Below are positions 1 to 11,274 of a stretch of DNA of 64,000 nucleotides, piece by piece. Source of the stretch: Gnetum montanum (taxonomy: Eukaryota > Streptophyta > Gnetopsida > Gnetales > Gnetaceae); contig MNCI01008716.1 of NCBI GenBank assembly GCA_015680685.1, forward strand, positions 73,693 to 137,692. Direction: 5' to 3'. Made by a program: the position numbers and the translations under genes. Below the pieces are notes generated by a model, which was given only the letters and a program-made list of their open reading frames with translations, searched no databases and was not told the origin of the DNA. How positions within the stretch are numbered: position 1 is the first letter of the stretch; every line of letters begins with the position of its first letter.

Positions 1-702
1 TTTTATTTTGTTCATTTCCATCTTGACATCCACTTTATCGATGTTACTGTTGTCTCTTTTTATCTATCTTTCTTACTCCTTTTCTTTGTCCATTCTAACG
101 CTACCGGAGGTTCGCGATTAGTCATGGGGGTACAGGGCCCAATTTTTTCGTTCGATTTTCTCTTAGCCCTGAATTTTTCAATTCTTTCCTAACCCCTACA
201 CCTTCGGTAGTCATCATTAATATATCTCCAGAGCCATATCAACCATACCACAACTAGCCAATGGAATTACACCGAAGCAAGGTATTAATTACATGATGAT
301 TCATTTACCCTTGCTAATATAAGATTGTGTTGTGTGTGCAGATGGCAATCATGCAACAATGGATTGGATCTAGAACACACACTTGGAATGGAGTAGTGTT
401 GGAAGCAGCTATGCAAGGAGCAAGATTGATAACGCACTTATGAATGAACAATGACAAGTTCAATCTTGGCATTGGTAGCAACAACACTTCTTTCTCTTTC
501 TCTTTCTCAGCTACGAAATGAGGCCTAATATCAGTGTGATAAGGCGTTCACTCTTGTTGTCATGAACACTAGTTTTGTCAAGTCTTATAATGATGATCAA
601 TTTACATGTCATCCCATTAGTTCCCATTCAGTCAATAATCCCATACCTTCCCAATATTTTGTAAGGAACTCGAGGACGAGTTTTCATTCAATCATGGGGG
701 TA
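1..702 (+). mobile_element. RT1: 3' non-coding end of an LTR retrotransposon
   Basis: This stretch has no gene. It matches, on the opposite strand, the 3' non-coding region of the complete elements RT4 (about 13.28-14.04 kb) and RT7 (about 46.48-47.2 kb). Shared landmarks are the 'agtcatgggggtac' block near 120 and the roughly 60 bp preceding the LTR (640-702), which ends in a G-rich polypurine-like motif at 692-702. It therefore belongs to an element whose body lies to the left of the window, and the LTR that follows is its 3' LTR. Confidence 0.75.
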
Positions 703-819
703 TGATGAGATGCGATACGGCATGGTCCACGATATTGCGTATGCAAAATCGCAGCTGCCATGATATCGTGTCGTCCTGTGCGATGTTGCGTACGCGATAT
801 CGCAGTGCGTCGTCATATC

Positions 820-827
820 TATAAATA
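820..827 (+). promoter_or_regulatory. TATA box of RT1 LTR
   Basis: TATAAATA follows the palindrome array and precedes the conserved transcribed region ('agaggaagctctccc'). The same box and spacing recur in the other LTRs of the window, at 13158-13165, 19397-19404, 46328-46335, 52627-52634 and 58848-58855. Confidence 0.7.
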
Positions 828-1077
828 AGAGGAAGCTCTCCCTTGTTTCCTCATCCTAGGCTAGACAGTAGGGAAACTCTGGCAGATTGATCACTCTAGA
901 GATAGAATATTTTCCATGTGCCTGTAGTAGGAGTCCTAAAATAAACGGATCTTTATTCGAGCAACATTGTACTTGAACACAAGTTGTGTATAGCAATAAA
1001 GACGAACTTCCTAGATAAACCTTATAGTGCATGGAATAGGATTTTATTTAATGTTATTTATTGCTTTCTCTTAGTAA

Positions 1078-1300
1078 TGTGGAATGAGTATGAATTGATT
1101 ACGAGCATTTAAGGATGTGTACGGATAATCAAGGAATGAATGCTCATCGCAACGTGGAATGAGTACGACTTGATTACAAGCATTTAAGGATGTGTACGGA
1201 TAATCAAGAAACGGATGCTCATCGTAACATGGAATGAATACGACTTGATTACGAGCATCTAAGGATGTGTACGGATAATCAAGGAATGGATGTTCATTGC
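1078..1300 (+). repeat. Three ~75-bp tandem units within the LTR
   Basis: Three consecutive diverged copies of a unit run from 'gtggaatgagta' through 'gattac.agcat' and 'ggatgtgtacggataatcaa' to 'gctcatcg'. RT4 LTRs carry a less regular version of the same phrase. The units lie downstream of the TATA box and poly(A)-like signals, in the R/U5 part of the LTR. Confidence 0.8.
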
Positions 1301-1718
1301 ACTTATGCTAGATTAGGTTCTCTCAACCCTTTCCTCCTAGTTAAGTGCCTCAGTACGACCACTTCAAGCACGTGCATTACGCGTGGTGATCCCAGCAATG
1401 ATTAGCGTTTGGTAGCCACGATTGCATCGGTTCATGGTGTGTATGGTAAGTGGGAACAGATGCTGATGCTAGGTTAATTTAGACTTAGTTCAATAGTTAG
1501 AGTTAGCAATTAGTTCCTCAACCCTTCACCTTGTTAGCATAGGAGAAAAACATAAAAGACCATAAAAATCATATACCTCGGACTTACTTAACCATACACC
1601 ATGACAACTACAAGTAAGTTTGGGAAGACAACGAATGGTTAACCTTAAGTGTTCCATGAGGCGTGTAGGCACTTAGTCTGCAGAGTTCAACCGGATCGCG
1701 CATGCTACGCTCGTTTCG

Positions 1719-1719
1719 N
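1719..1719. other. Single-N assembly gap of unknown true size
   Basis: An LTR breaks off to the left. To the right the sequence starts in the middle of gag of RT2. The missing DNA must include the end of the RT1 LTR and the RT2 5' LTR, primer site and N-terminal gag, so the N cannot represent one base. Confidence 0.85.
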
Positions 1720-2530
1720 GAAGTTGTGGAAATCGACTCTAATGATGAAATTGATTATGACATTTGTCAATACAAACATCCAAAGGGTTGTTTTCCTATG
1801 ATGTTACACTTACAAATGTCTGGGGGTGTATGCATTGAATCCTTAACTAGCACCTAGATAATTGCTTTATTCTCAAGGCAATCCAAGGCAGTTCCACCAA
1901 CAACAATAAGCTTACTACCCAAGTGGAGCTCCTCCACAACCGTATGAATAATACCAATAATGATACCAACCACAATCATGGAAAATGCTACTACCAAGAT
2001 AGCAGTACCCTTATAAGCAACTAGATCCATACCAGTACTATGTTTAGCAACCCATCTCCCTAAGAAGTTTTGCAAGTCATACCTCATTTTAGAATCACTA
2101 TTACCCTCCAGGGTACCACCAAACACATTCAAATCTACTTTAGGGAAAAACCCATATCCATACCAAACTTTGCATCTGTCTGCACACATGCCTCCACCTT
2201 CAACCCAATTACCTCTTGCTCCATCCATATAGGGTGAGATTCCTCCACAACTACAACAATGAAATGCTACAAGGGTTATACATTCACAACTAACTTTCTA
2301 GTCAAGTGGTTTGGACAATCAATCTGGAAAAAGATCCTTCTTTCAACTCAGTAGTGCTCTCCAACTCTCATGACCTAGTATGGTTGATCATCCTACATCT
2401 CAAGTACCCTCATCCTTTACATCAAATACCTTCAAGTGTCCTTCAAACCAAATGCCATCTTGAATTTGCATTGTGATGCTAACTCATGTTATTTTCGACT
2501 AGATCAAGGCTAGCAATCTTTTCATGAAAA
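1720..2530 (+). pseudogene. RT2 gag fragment (C-terminal part)
   Basis: Only the C-terminal half remains. The segment at 1754-1850 encodes a cysteine/histidine motif, CQYKHPKGCFP, matching CQYDHPKGCCP in RT4 and RT7, followed by 'HLQ.SGG'. The stretch after it is proline/glutamine-rich and interrupted by stops. Gag would form the virus-like particle and bind element RNA; this copy cannot. A minus-strand open frame here (1854-2228) is a shadow. Confidence 0.65.
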
Positions 2531-3260
2531 TATCTGACCTAGGAAGTCCACTCATTTACCTACAGATCACTAGACATGGGACATGTAAGGCTCTTCTTGA
2601 CTCTGGTTATGGAGTTAATCTCATCTCCCATGACATGTACAAGGCCTAGAACCTACCACCTCTCAAGAAGAGCAACATCCATCTAGAATTGGCAAATTAG
2701 TCAATTACTATCCATCTAGGATTAGTAGAGAACATTGTGACCACAGTTTTTCAGTGGTCCTATCCTACTAATTTTTTGGTGATCAAGGTTAAAAACTACA
2801 AAAATGACTTCCCCATCATTATGGGAAGAGCTTGGTTAAGCACAATCGATGCAAGCATGGGCATAAGGAACCTCTCTCTAGAAATCTCTAAAGAAAATGA
2901 ATTTGATGAGATAGAGAAGAAGCGTATTCCATGCATCATGTACAGTGATAACAGGTGCAATTTTTTGCAAAGGATTTGGTCCATCAAAAGTACATACATT
3001 AAAGCATGCAATCATTGTGCACAAGAAATAAATATTCAAAGGTGTTTGTACGTAGCAACCACAAAACAGGAAGGCGCCCAGTGGTTGATAAACTTAGACA
3101 GCAGCACATTATGCATGGAACCAACTAAGAGCCTAACATGTGCTTATGTTGAAGGCATGGATAAACTTGAACAATTTCATCCCCAACTCTCTAATGAAGA
3201 TGATGATACTTTTTGGGGAGAGTTGGAAATCCCTGATAACTTTCAGTAGGAGCCCCTAGA
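2530..3260 (+). pseudogene. RT2 aspartic protease (degraded)
   Basis: The catalytic signature ALLDSGYGVNLIS is readable, with Asp-Ser-Gly at 2599-2607. The conserved downstream block FPIIMGRAWLSTIDA lies at about 2812-2856, inside a 170-codon open stretch (2737-3249) ending near WGELEIPDNFQ. In the intact family this domain cleaves the Gag-Pol polyprotein. In-frame stops lie between the catalytic motif and the open stretch, for example around 2648 and 2700. RT4, RT7 and RT8 carry homologous copies. Confidence 0.75.
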
Positions 3261-4285
3261 GCTAAAAATTTTATCGATTGGCATGGAATATGCATTTTTA
3301 AATAATGGTAAAACAATCACAATCAATGCCAAACTTACTCTTGAACAAAAAAAAAAATTGTTAAAGGTGATTAACATATGGCCAATAGATTTTACTTGGT
3401 CATATCTTAAGCTAATAGGAATCAATCCAAGGATATACCAACATCACATTTACAGCAACTCGACCATGAAGCCTAGAAGGTAGCCATAGAGGTGGCTACA
3501 TCCCAAATTGAAGCAGATTATTAAGGAGGGAATTGAACAACTCCTCAAGGTAGGGTTCATCTATTCCATTGTGGATAGTGAGTGGGTTAGCTAACTCGTA
3601 ATTGTGTGAAAGAAAAGTGGTAAATTGTGGGTCTACATTGACTTCAAGCTATTGAATATGAAAACATTTAAAGATCATTTTCCATTGTCATTTGTGGATC
3701 AAGTGTTGGACACCATATCCAGGAATTATTATTATAGCTTCTTAGATGGTTATAGTGGCTATAACCAAATCCAAATTTTTCTAGAAGATCAGGCCAAGAC
3801 AACATTCATGAGTCCCTAGGGAACTTTTTCATATTATAAGATGCCATTTGCTCTATGTAATGTCCCTACAACATTTCAATGCCTGGTCCTTAGTATTTTC
3901 CAATAGCAAATCAATAATGGTATGGAAGTCTTCATGGATGATTTTTCCACCTATGGAGCTATATTTGAGCAAGCCTTGGATTCCCTTGAGCAAGTACTAA
4001 AGAGATGTGTTGAAACAAATCTATGGCTTAATCGGAAAAAGATCCATCTCATGGTCTAAGAAGACATTGTATTGGGTAATAGAATCACTCAAGAAGGGAT
4101 TGAGGTAGACCTAGAAAAGATAAGGATAATCCAAAGAATAAAATGCTAGCCAGAGATAGTTAAAGATGTTTTGTCATTCCTTGGACACATTGGCTACTAC
4201 CGATAATTCATAGAGCTTATCCAATAGTTAAAGGAGAAACTCATAGAAGCACCAATCCTATAAGCACTAGACTAATCCAAACCCT
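3260..4285 (+). pseudogene. RT2 reverse transcriptase (degraded)
   Basis: Recognisable blocks in order are KSGKLWVYIDFKLLN, FPLSFVDQVLD, YSFLDGYSGYNQI, the catalytic FMDD (3931-3942) followed by FSTYG, and a thumb-like region ending in FLGHIGYYR. These are RT fingers and palm motifs of Ty3/Gypsy elements. The core is only partly open (3625-3819) and many codons have become TAG or TAA, so the enzyme is dead. The strongly conserved LDGYSGYNQI and FMDD blocks make the assignment firm. Confidence 0.85.
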
Positions 4286-4680
4286 TCCACATCATGATGA
4301 ATAACTATACCTTGGAAGTAGTGCTCATGTAGATGGACAATAAGAAATGTTAATAATACATCCACTGCATGAGCTAAAGCATTGTGGAAGCATAATTAAA
4401 TTACACCACCATAGAAAAGGAACTAATAGTTGTGGCATATGCTTTGGAAAAGTTCAGGCACTATGTGCTTGGCTACAAAGTATTTGTGCACATGAACCAT
4501 AGTGTAATTCGCTTCCTCATGAACAAGCCAATGGTAAGCCCTCGTATCATATGGTGGCTCTTGATCTTGCAAGAATTTGATCTCACAATGGTAGATGGAA
4601 AAGGAATCGAGAATGTGGTCATTGACCACCTCTCTCACTTAAGATGGGATAATAAAGCGGAGGTGAGCCTGCTCTTTGAT
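4285..4680 (+). pseudogene. RT2 RNase H (degraded)
   Basis: An open segment (4432-4791) encodes YALEKFRHYVLGYKVFVHMNH, then WWLLILQEFDLTMVDGKG and NVVIDHLSHL, the usual C-terminal half of the Gypsy RNase H domain ending at the HLSRL-like tail. The N-terminal half, with the first catalytic Asp region, contains several stops. It sits between RT and integrase, as expected in Ty3/Gypsy. Confidence 0.8.
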
Positions 4681-4794
4681 CAATTTCTAGATGAACTCCT
4701 CTTTACAGGAGCAATAAATGATCAAACACCCACAAAAACAACATGGTACAATGGCATCCTTGCTTATCTTCTCACTCAAGAGATGCCATAAGAT

Positions 4795-6045
4795 CTTGAC
4801 TTTAGAAAGAAGCAACAATTTCTTCATTGGGCCAAATACTTGATAGAAATCAATGGACACCTCCACAAGGTATGTGCTGATGGCCTAATTCGTTCGTGTG
4901 TCCCTGATGAAGATCAACTAAACATTCTTCAAGATGCTCACGAAGGACCTTATGGAGGCTACTATGCAGGAAGACACACGGCCATAAAAATCCTGATAGT
5001 ACGATACTATTGGCCTACAATCTTCAAGGATGCCCACTAGTTTGTCCAATCTTGTGAATGTTGTTAACAAGATGGGGGGATGACTACCCACATGGAAGGT
5101 CCTCAACAATGGATTCAACCATTGGAACCTTTTAGCATATGGGGCATTGACTTCATGGGTTCCATCACACTCATGTCCAACAGAAAGGAATATATTATCA
5201 TAGTAGTTGACTACTACACAAAATGGTTAGAAGTAGTAGCTGTTACTAATTGTACATCATCCACTACTACTAGATTTATACAACAAAATATTATAACTTT
5301 GGGGTGCCACGTTCACTAATTTTTGACAATGGAACTCATTTCACAAGTGCCACTTTTAGAAAGTTAATGCAACAATTGGGGGTTGAACATAAATTTACAA
5401 CACCCTACCACCCCCAAGCCAATGGTCAACTAGAGGTAACCAACTGAGAGATCATAAAAATACTAACATGGACCATTAGCAAATATAGGAAAGATTGGAG
5501 TACAAAACTTAACAATGCCCTTTAGGCATACCATTCAACATGGAAACTTCTTATTGGCTACTCTTCCTATGGTTTGGTGTACTAAAAACTTTCAACACTT
5601 CTAATTCAATCCAAGCTTCGTACACTCTTAATAGCCTATGATCTAAATCTTGACCTAAGTCTAGCATAGAAAGAAAGATTGATCAACCTAAATGTGCTTG
5701 ATTAAAATTGATTAGTGACCCTATTTTTGAGCGAGGTGCACAGGGCATTCAACAAGCAATGTCATGATCGAAGAATATGAAAGTTAAAGCTTTAACCTGG
5801 AGATAAGGTCATTTATTGGAACCCCACACAGGTACCCCAGAAGGAAAAATTTCAAACATTGTGGGAGGGACCTTATATAATTGATAAAACCTTTCCCTCT
5901 GGGGCCATGTTGTTCTACAAGCTTAAAAGCCCAAATAAAAAGCAATTGGTCAACATCCAACAAATAAAATCTTTTCTCGAACCAAGAAAGGCTAATGCAA
6001 CTACCACCTCGATGGATGAACAACCACATTCTATTTTTTGAATCT
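4795..6045 (+). pseudogene. RT2 integrase (degraded, DD35E still traceable)
   Basis: The zinc-binding N-terminal part is at about 4850-5070 (DAHEGPYGGYYAGRHTA, then CECC). The core has the first Asp in WGIDFMG (5149-5151), the second Asp in FDNGTHF (5325-5327) and the Glu in HPQANGQLEV (5433-5435). The second Asp and the Glu share a frame and are separated by 35 residues, the canonical spacing. The first Asp is in another frame, so there is a net frameshift between 5151 and 5325. The C-terminal domain is readable at 5859-6040 (MWEGPYIIDKTFPSGA), closing about 20 bp before the motif 'agtcatggggg'. Confidence 0.85.
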
Positions 6046-8180
6046 CCTCCTTCCAACTTAGTCATGGGGGAGATAGCCATTTGTGCTAACAATCCATATG
6101 GCTTCTCAGTTTTTCTATTTCTTTTGTTTTCCACATTTTTGATTTTATAATATATTTATTTTACAAATTTTTGATTTTTGATTTTCAATTCTTTCTAATT
6201 TTCCACTATTATTAAGACCTTTGAACCTTTCTTGACTATTTTACACTTTCTTATGTATTTTTCTTTGTTTTGTTTTGTTCAAGTGTCATATTTTCTCATT
6301 TTTGCTAATAAAATGGCTTTATTACCATAGGACACAGTTTTGCTATTATTGTTTACTAATGATGGTTTGTGCTTAATGTTGTCGATGTTTGGTTTCTATT
6401 TTTGAACTTTGATGTCAATGACTATGACATGATTTATTTTTCATGGAATAAGCAGTGAGTCCACATCATATGCCCATCTAATAAACTCTGGTTTTCCTTG
6501 TTCTCGGAATTTGAGGTCCCTTTCATTAAAGAAACTTTTAATTAATTGGTGACCTTGGTAGTTCTAAAATTAGGAAGGACTCAAAGGTTTGTAAAGGGTG
6601 TGACTTCAAGGAGACTCAATACTCTTTGTACTCTTCTACTTGCTTGAGTGTTTTTCATGGACTTCTTACTGTTCCATTTCAACCACTAATAGGAAGTCAA
6701 GTAAAATCTTTGCATGGTGTGGTTCTCATTCAGAAAAATCAAAAAACAAAAAAAAATGATGGGAATTCAAAGCACACCCCTTAGACATAATAAACGAATA
6801 AGTCTTTGCATGGTGTGGTTCATATTTCAAAAAAAATGATGAGAATTCAAAGCACACCCCTTAGACAAATAAATGGGCTATAAGCATTGGTTATGGAACT
6901 AGAAAGACATGCACCCATGCTTGAAGGTCCTCTCTAACTAAGGCCCTCTCTCACTTCCTACTTTTCTCTTTTCTTATCTTTATGGAATGATGGTTATTTT
7001 GTGGAAGCACTCTCATGTCTCGTGTAGGTGAACTAGTCTTAGAGTGATGATGGGAAGCCACTAAAAGCAAATGGTTTTGGTATGGACTAAGGATGGATCT
7101 TCTCAAGTCATTTTAAACATAAATTCCATAAAGGACTTGTTATGACCTTAATTTGGAATTCCATTCCACCTTCTCCATCATCCATCCATGCTACCATAAC
7201 TCACCTCACTGCCAAGTTTTATGTTATGCTCCATCTTGGTCTGATGTGTTTGAATTCTTGGATAGATTCTTTTTTGATTCGTCCTTAACTTTTCATGATC
7301 ATTAATCAACTGTGGGGTCCGCAAACTCCTTAGTTGAGGTTATGAAAGAGCAACAAGGGCATCAGCTTTCTATGGGAAGATCCACTTGCATAGCTCTTGG
7401 TTTGATTAGTTTGGTTCTTTACCTTAGACATTGCTACAATCCTATCTTTCGCATATTCCATTATGTATTCTGCTCAATGCTCCTTAACCTTTTATTTCAT
7501 TCATCCCTTAAATTATTTTTCTCCATTTTCCAAATTTATGAGTTCCAACACTCTCTTCTTATATTTTCATACTAATTCATGGCCTTTTGAGCTTTCATTT
7601 AATTCCAATTTCATTCAAAAACTCTTTATATTTTACAAGTTTGACCAAAGTCAATGGTCGTCTACGATGGTCAACAACTATGTCAACGAGGCCTCGTTGA
7701 TGCAACCCAAAAAACCCTATATATACTACTGAAAACTTAGAAATTTTTGTCATTTGCCTCATAACACATGAGGAGTTTTTGCCATTTTTCAAAACCCAAA
7801 ACCTTCCCTAGGCTTTAACTTCCCAACCATTTGTCCAAATCACTCCGTTCTTTGATCTTGTAGTTATTGCAGATATGCTCTTTATCATGGGGGCCACAAA
7901 CCTTAAGGTTTCCAATGAAATTTTTGAAAATTTTTCTAACTCCCCAATAGGGTTAATAACCTTAACAATATATAAACATCAATTTTTTTGAGAGTTAACC
8001 TTTTTAACAACCTCCAGGATGATTTATTAACAATAACACATAAATAAAATAATAATTGAAGTAATTAAATCAACCATAATCACAACTTAGCTAAGTGTAA
8101 CTATCCTAAAGAGATAAAGGTATCCTAGTTGCTTCATGTTACACAATAATTGCAAACCCATGGGCTTATTGTGATTACAG
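6046..8180 (+). other. RT2 spacer between integrase and third frame
   Basis: There is no coding feature I can support; short open frames at 7312-7732 look random. From 6056 to about 7.2 kb it is homologous, on the other strand, to the 3' non-coding regions of RT3, RT4, RT7 and RT8. From about 7.3 kb it is specific to this copy. It contains an 18-bp perfect palindrome (7683-7700) with a TATATATA box (7718-7725). A further 'atcatggggg' motif is at about 7888, and a pyrimidine/cag acceptor-like sequence lies just before the ATG at 8181. Confidence 0.55.
7683..7725 (+). promoter_or_regulatory. Palindrome plus TATA, possible internal promoter
   Basis: TCAACGAGGCCTCGTTGA (7683-7700) is a perfect palindrome. 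Its GAGGCCTC core also occurs in the U3 of the D-type LTR at about 11301-11318. TATATATA follows 17 bp later. The layout copies the palindrome-then-TATA arrangement of the LTRs, but no LTR ends were found here. It lies about 460 bp upstream of the third frame. It could drive that frame or be an LTR remnant; this is inference. Confidence 0.35.
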
Positions 8181-10960
8181 ATGGCACCAAGACCAAAATG
8201 CCCATAGGAAGGAGAACCCTTTCAACAAAGGGAGAAATTGCCCAAAGCTAAAAGGGGCCAACAAGAATAAGCTTAAGAACTATCAAAGGCAACCCATGCA
8301 ATAGAACCTCTTCATGAGAAGCTTGAAGTGGAATCTGTTTGATAGATTCCAAAAGAAGAATTTCCAATAGAGTAATGACAGTGAGGGCAAGCACTAGGAC
8401 CTTTGTTAAGGCTTGAAGTCACTTTAACTCAAGCTTTCCTTGACATCATCAAGTCTCGAGAGATTCAATGCTCAGTTCTTCAAGAAATAAACTTTAGGCC
8501 ATTTCTACAGAAAGCTCCAATAGAAGTCAAAACACAATTGCAAGCCTCTCCCATGTGGCAAATCATCACATCTTGTGGGGAATGGTACATGGGAGAGACA
8601 TATCTCTTCTGAAAAAATAGAAGGTAAGGATCCATAGTAAAAAATAAGGATATTCAAGTGTCCTACTCAATTGAGGCTATGGCGCAAGCACTAGGGTTGC
8701 CTAATATTGGAACATAGTTGGCTGAGCTATCAACAAAAGGTGATCTTGAGGCCAAAAATGAGTGGACTCAATGGTGTTATGGGGTCGACCATAAGGAGTA
8801 CAACGCGCTCACACTAGCAAAGCACATCTATTTCAAAATTGTGGCTTATAACCTCAATCCAATGATAAAGCCCAACAAGATTATCACCTTTTTTGCCCAA
8901 GCATGTGTCACTCCAAGTGGAAGATTTCCTGTAAACCTTCCACAACTAATCTATTTGTAGATCAAAATTTGTTTTAAGGAAAAAAATGTAAAAGGAAAAT
9001 CCTACCCTTTTTGTGCCTCATCTAGAAACTTTGCAAAAATAACAAGAATCATCTACTACACCAACAACACAATTAGGCATGCTCCTTTAACTTCATGGTC
9101 TAAAATCATGAAAGAAAAGACACCTACCACAACTAAAGAAGAGGAGCACCTGCCACCTCCAACACCTACTTAAGAAACAACGTCTGAGGCCCGTGCAACC
9201 ATTGAGCGCTTATGAAAAATCTGAGAGCAGCTTTTATGTGAGCAAGAGCAGCATGCAGGGATGAGTAGCATAAGCCCATTTGTGTATCAACTAGAAATGA
9301 GTTACCTTAGTGAGGTGGCTCGAACAATTAGCTAGATGGAATGAGGTGGACCAATATTCTTTATCTAGTGAACGTAGTTGCCCATGAAATCTGATCCTAA
9401 TGCTCAAGAGGTAATTGTGTCATTATCACAACATCATTTATTCCGAGAAATCTCTAAGAATGTCACCTCCTTCTCTGTGCATTTGAAGGAAGGACGAAGG
9501 GGCCACTATACTAGTGATGCATCACCAAGGATTAGAGATGGTGGCTGAAGTAGTTGCTAACCATGTCACTAAATCACTTAATGCACCTGTGGCATTTGTA
9601 CCAAGTGTATCTACACTTCAAGATGTACAAACATCCACAGACATGGTCAGTAGAAAATTGAATGCAACCAAACATGAAGAATTGTTGGATCAACTAGTGG
9701 GGGACCGGTTAACTAATTCTGGATATCTTTGATTTTCCAAATAACATCACTATAATTCAGTTGAAGCTATTAGAAGAAAGGGTTAAATGCATCATCTTGG
9801 AGGGGCAACTCAAAATTTCTTAAGCACAAAATCAATGCTTCACCATGGAGGTTTCTAAATTACATGTTCATCTTGCTGATCCTACACTCCTCAATCCAAC
9901 AATAACCAAAGAAGAAGCTTTCTAACAGCTTCAAGAATGACTCAAGAAGGTTGTCGTGACAACCATCTTCAACCAATTCATAGTAGAGGCAAAGACATAT
10001 TTAGCTTAGAAGGACTTGACTCAAATGCGCTAGGAGAATGAAGCACTTATTGCAGAAACTCATTGCCTACGCAATGTTGATGCCAAAAAGAACAAATGCA
10101 AGAATTCATTCATCAACAGTAGGAGCAACTAGCTAGGGTGAATATTGAATTAAGGAAATTGGTCATAGAAAATTGGAAATTGTTAATGGAAGAAGTTCCT
10201 GCCTTACACCAAAAATCTACTATTGAGATTGCTACATGGAAAAATGAAGTTTTGAAGTTTGAAAAAGTTAAAAATTACTATAAAGACTAGGTTCTCCTGC
10301 AGAAGGAAGTAAATGAGATGCACATCTAGATGGCAAAGGTAAAAATAAATGAAGCTCTCTAGTAACTTCAACATGGAAAAAAAGGTTGCTAGCCCATCAT
10401 TGATGAGATTGATGCCTACAACAAAGTAGAGATCTAACTAAAGGAGTTGCAAAAAGAAGAGATGATAGAATAAATGGAGTTGGCCAATCTCCTCTATGCG
10501 AATTTGGCTATGCTAATTGTTGGACAACCATGGTCAAAGTGTTAAAAAAGTGGCTAGCTCGTATTTGTTATACAAGGCAAAGTTCAAACACCACAAAGAT
10601 ACCAAGCAGAAGCTTCAGACTACAAATTCTGAACTCAAAGTTCTCAAAGCATAATTCACGAATCAACGATCAAATGCTAAGAACATAGCCAAAAGGATGA
10701 ATTATTACCAAGAGTTGAAGGATTTAGTTAGAGCATTTGACATTAAATGCAAATAATTTTCTACCTAGTTTATCAACACAAAGGAGATTTTTCCAATAAT
10801 TCCATGTCCCTAGGATGTGCTCATTTCGATCCACATTGGCAAAGCTATGTGGATGGTACATGATCTTAGAAGTAAGGATGAGAAAATGAAAGCATTGTTG
10901 GATGCTTTCCGCCTCCCACCAAAAGTTGTAGTAGTAATAGGACAGCCATAACCGCCTCGC
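8181..10960 (+). pseudogene. RT2 third frame: coiled-coil-rich, unknown function
   Basis: I do not recognise a domain. The conceptual protein starts MAPRPKCP, is interrupted by many stops, and has open islands at 8403-8612, 8718-8960 and 9514-9732. The second half is rich in Glu, Lys, Gln and Leu in heptad-like spacing (e.g. EQLARVNIELRKLVIENWKL), suggesting long coiled coils. The end is relatively conserved (KMKALLDAF). A homologous copy in RT5 (23736-25530) keeps the same order and ends the same way, so it was a real coding region of the family. Its position matches the extra, often env-like, ORF of Athila elements, but I see no signal peptide or membrane segment. Confidence 0.55.
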
Positions 10961-11274
10961 CCGCTGCACGTGTGTGAAGCTAGTGAAGGTCTCTTAGAAC
11001 CTCAGGAGCCATCATCGCATAGGACTATTTTATCTTCTCCATCAAACTTCATGCCATCAAGGAACATGTCATCCAATTTTGAACAATCATGTCATGGTGT
11101 TCAATTTTTGTGTCATGAACACTATCATTTTTGTAATGTTTTGATCCATACAGTCAGGCACTCCATTTTCATCAAGTCAGTCTATTATGTTAGTAAAAGG
11201 TCAGTCAATAATCCCATGCCTTCCCAATTTTCTAAAAGAACTTGAGAACGAGTTTTCATTTAGTCATGTGGGTA

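Larger units (their letters stand above)
703..1718 (+). repeat. RT1 3' LTR, truncated at a gap
   Basis: It begins TGATGAG directly after the polypurine-like motif. It has palindrome-rich U3 DNA (715-815), a TATAAATA box at 820-827 and poly(A)-signal-like AATAAA further down. It is homologous along its length to the LTRs of RT4 on the other strand. The expected end, a CACTCATCA terminus, is missing because the sequence runs into a single N at 1719 and resumes inside gag of another element. It contains three tandem ~75-bp units (1078-1300), described separately. Confidence 0.8.

Noticed and set aside
1-1718. Reading 703-1718 as the 5' LTR of RT2
   Set aside because: The 702 bp before it are the 3' non-coding region and pre-LTR motif of an RT4-like element, so it is the 3' LTR of RT1; RT2 has a different (D-type) 3' LTR.
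1854-2228. 124-codon minus-strand frame
   Set aside because: It lies opposite the degraded gag of RT2; its hydrophobic stretch is the complement of a Gln/Pro-rich Gag segment.
7312-7732. Overlapping + frames of 87 and 89 codons
   Set aside because: AT-rich, Phe/Ser/Leu-heavy composition in two overlapping frames with no recognisable domain.
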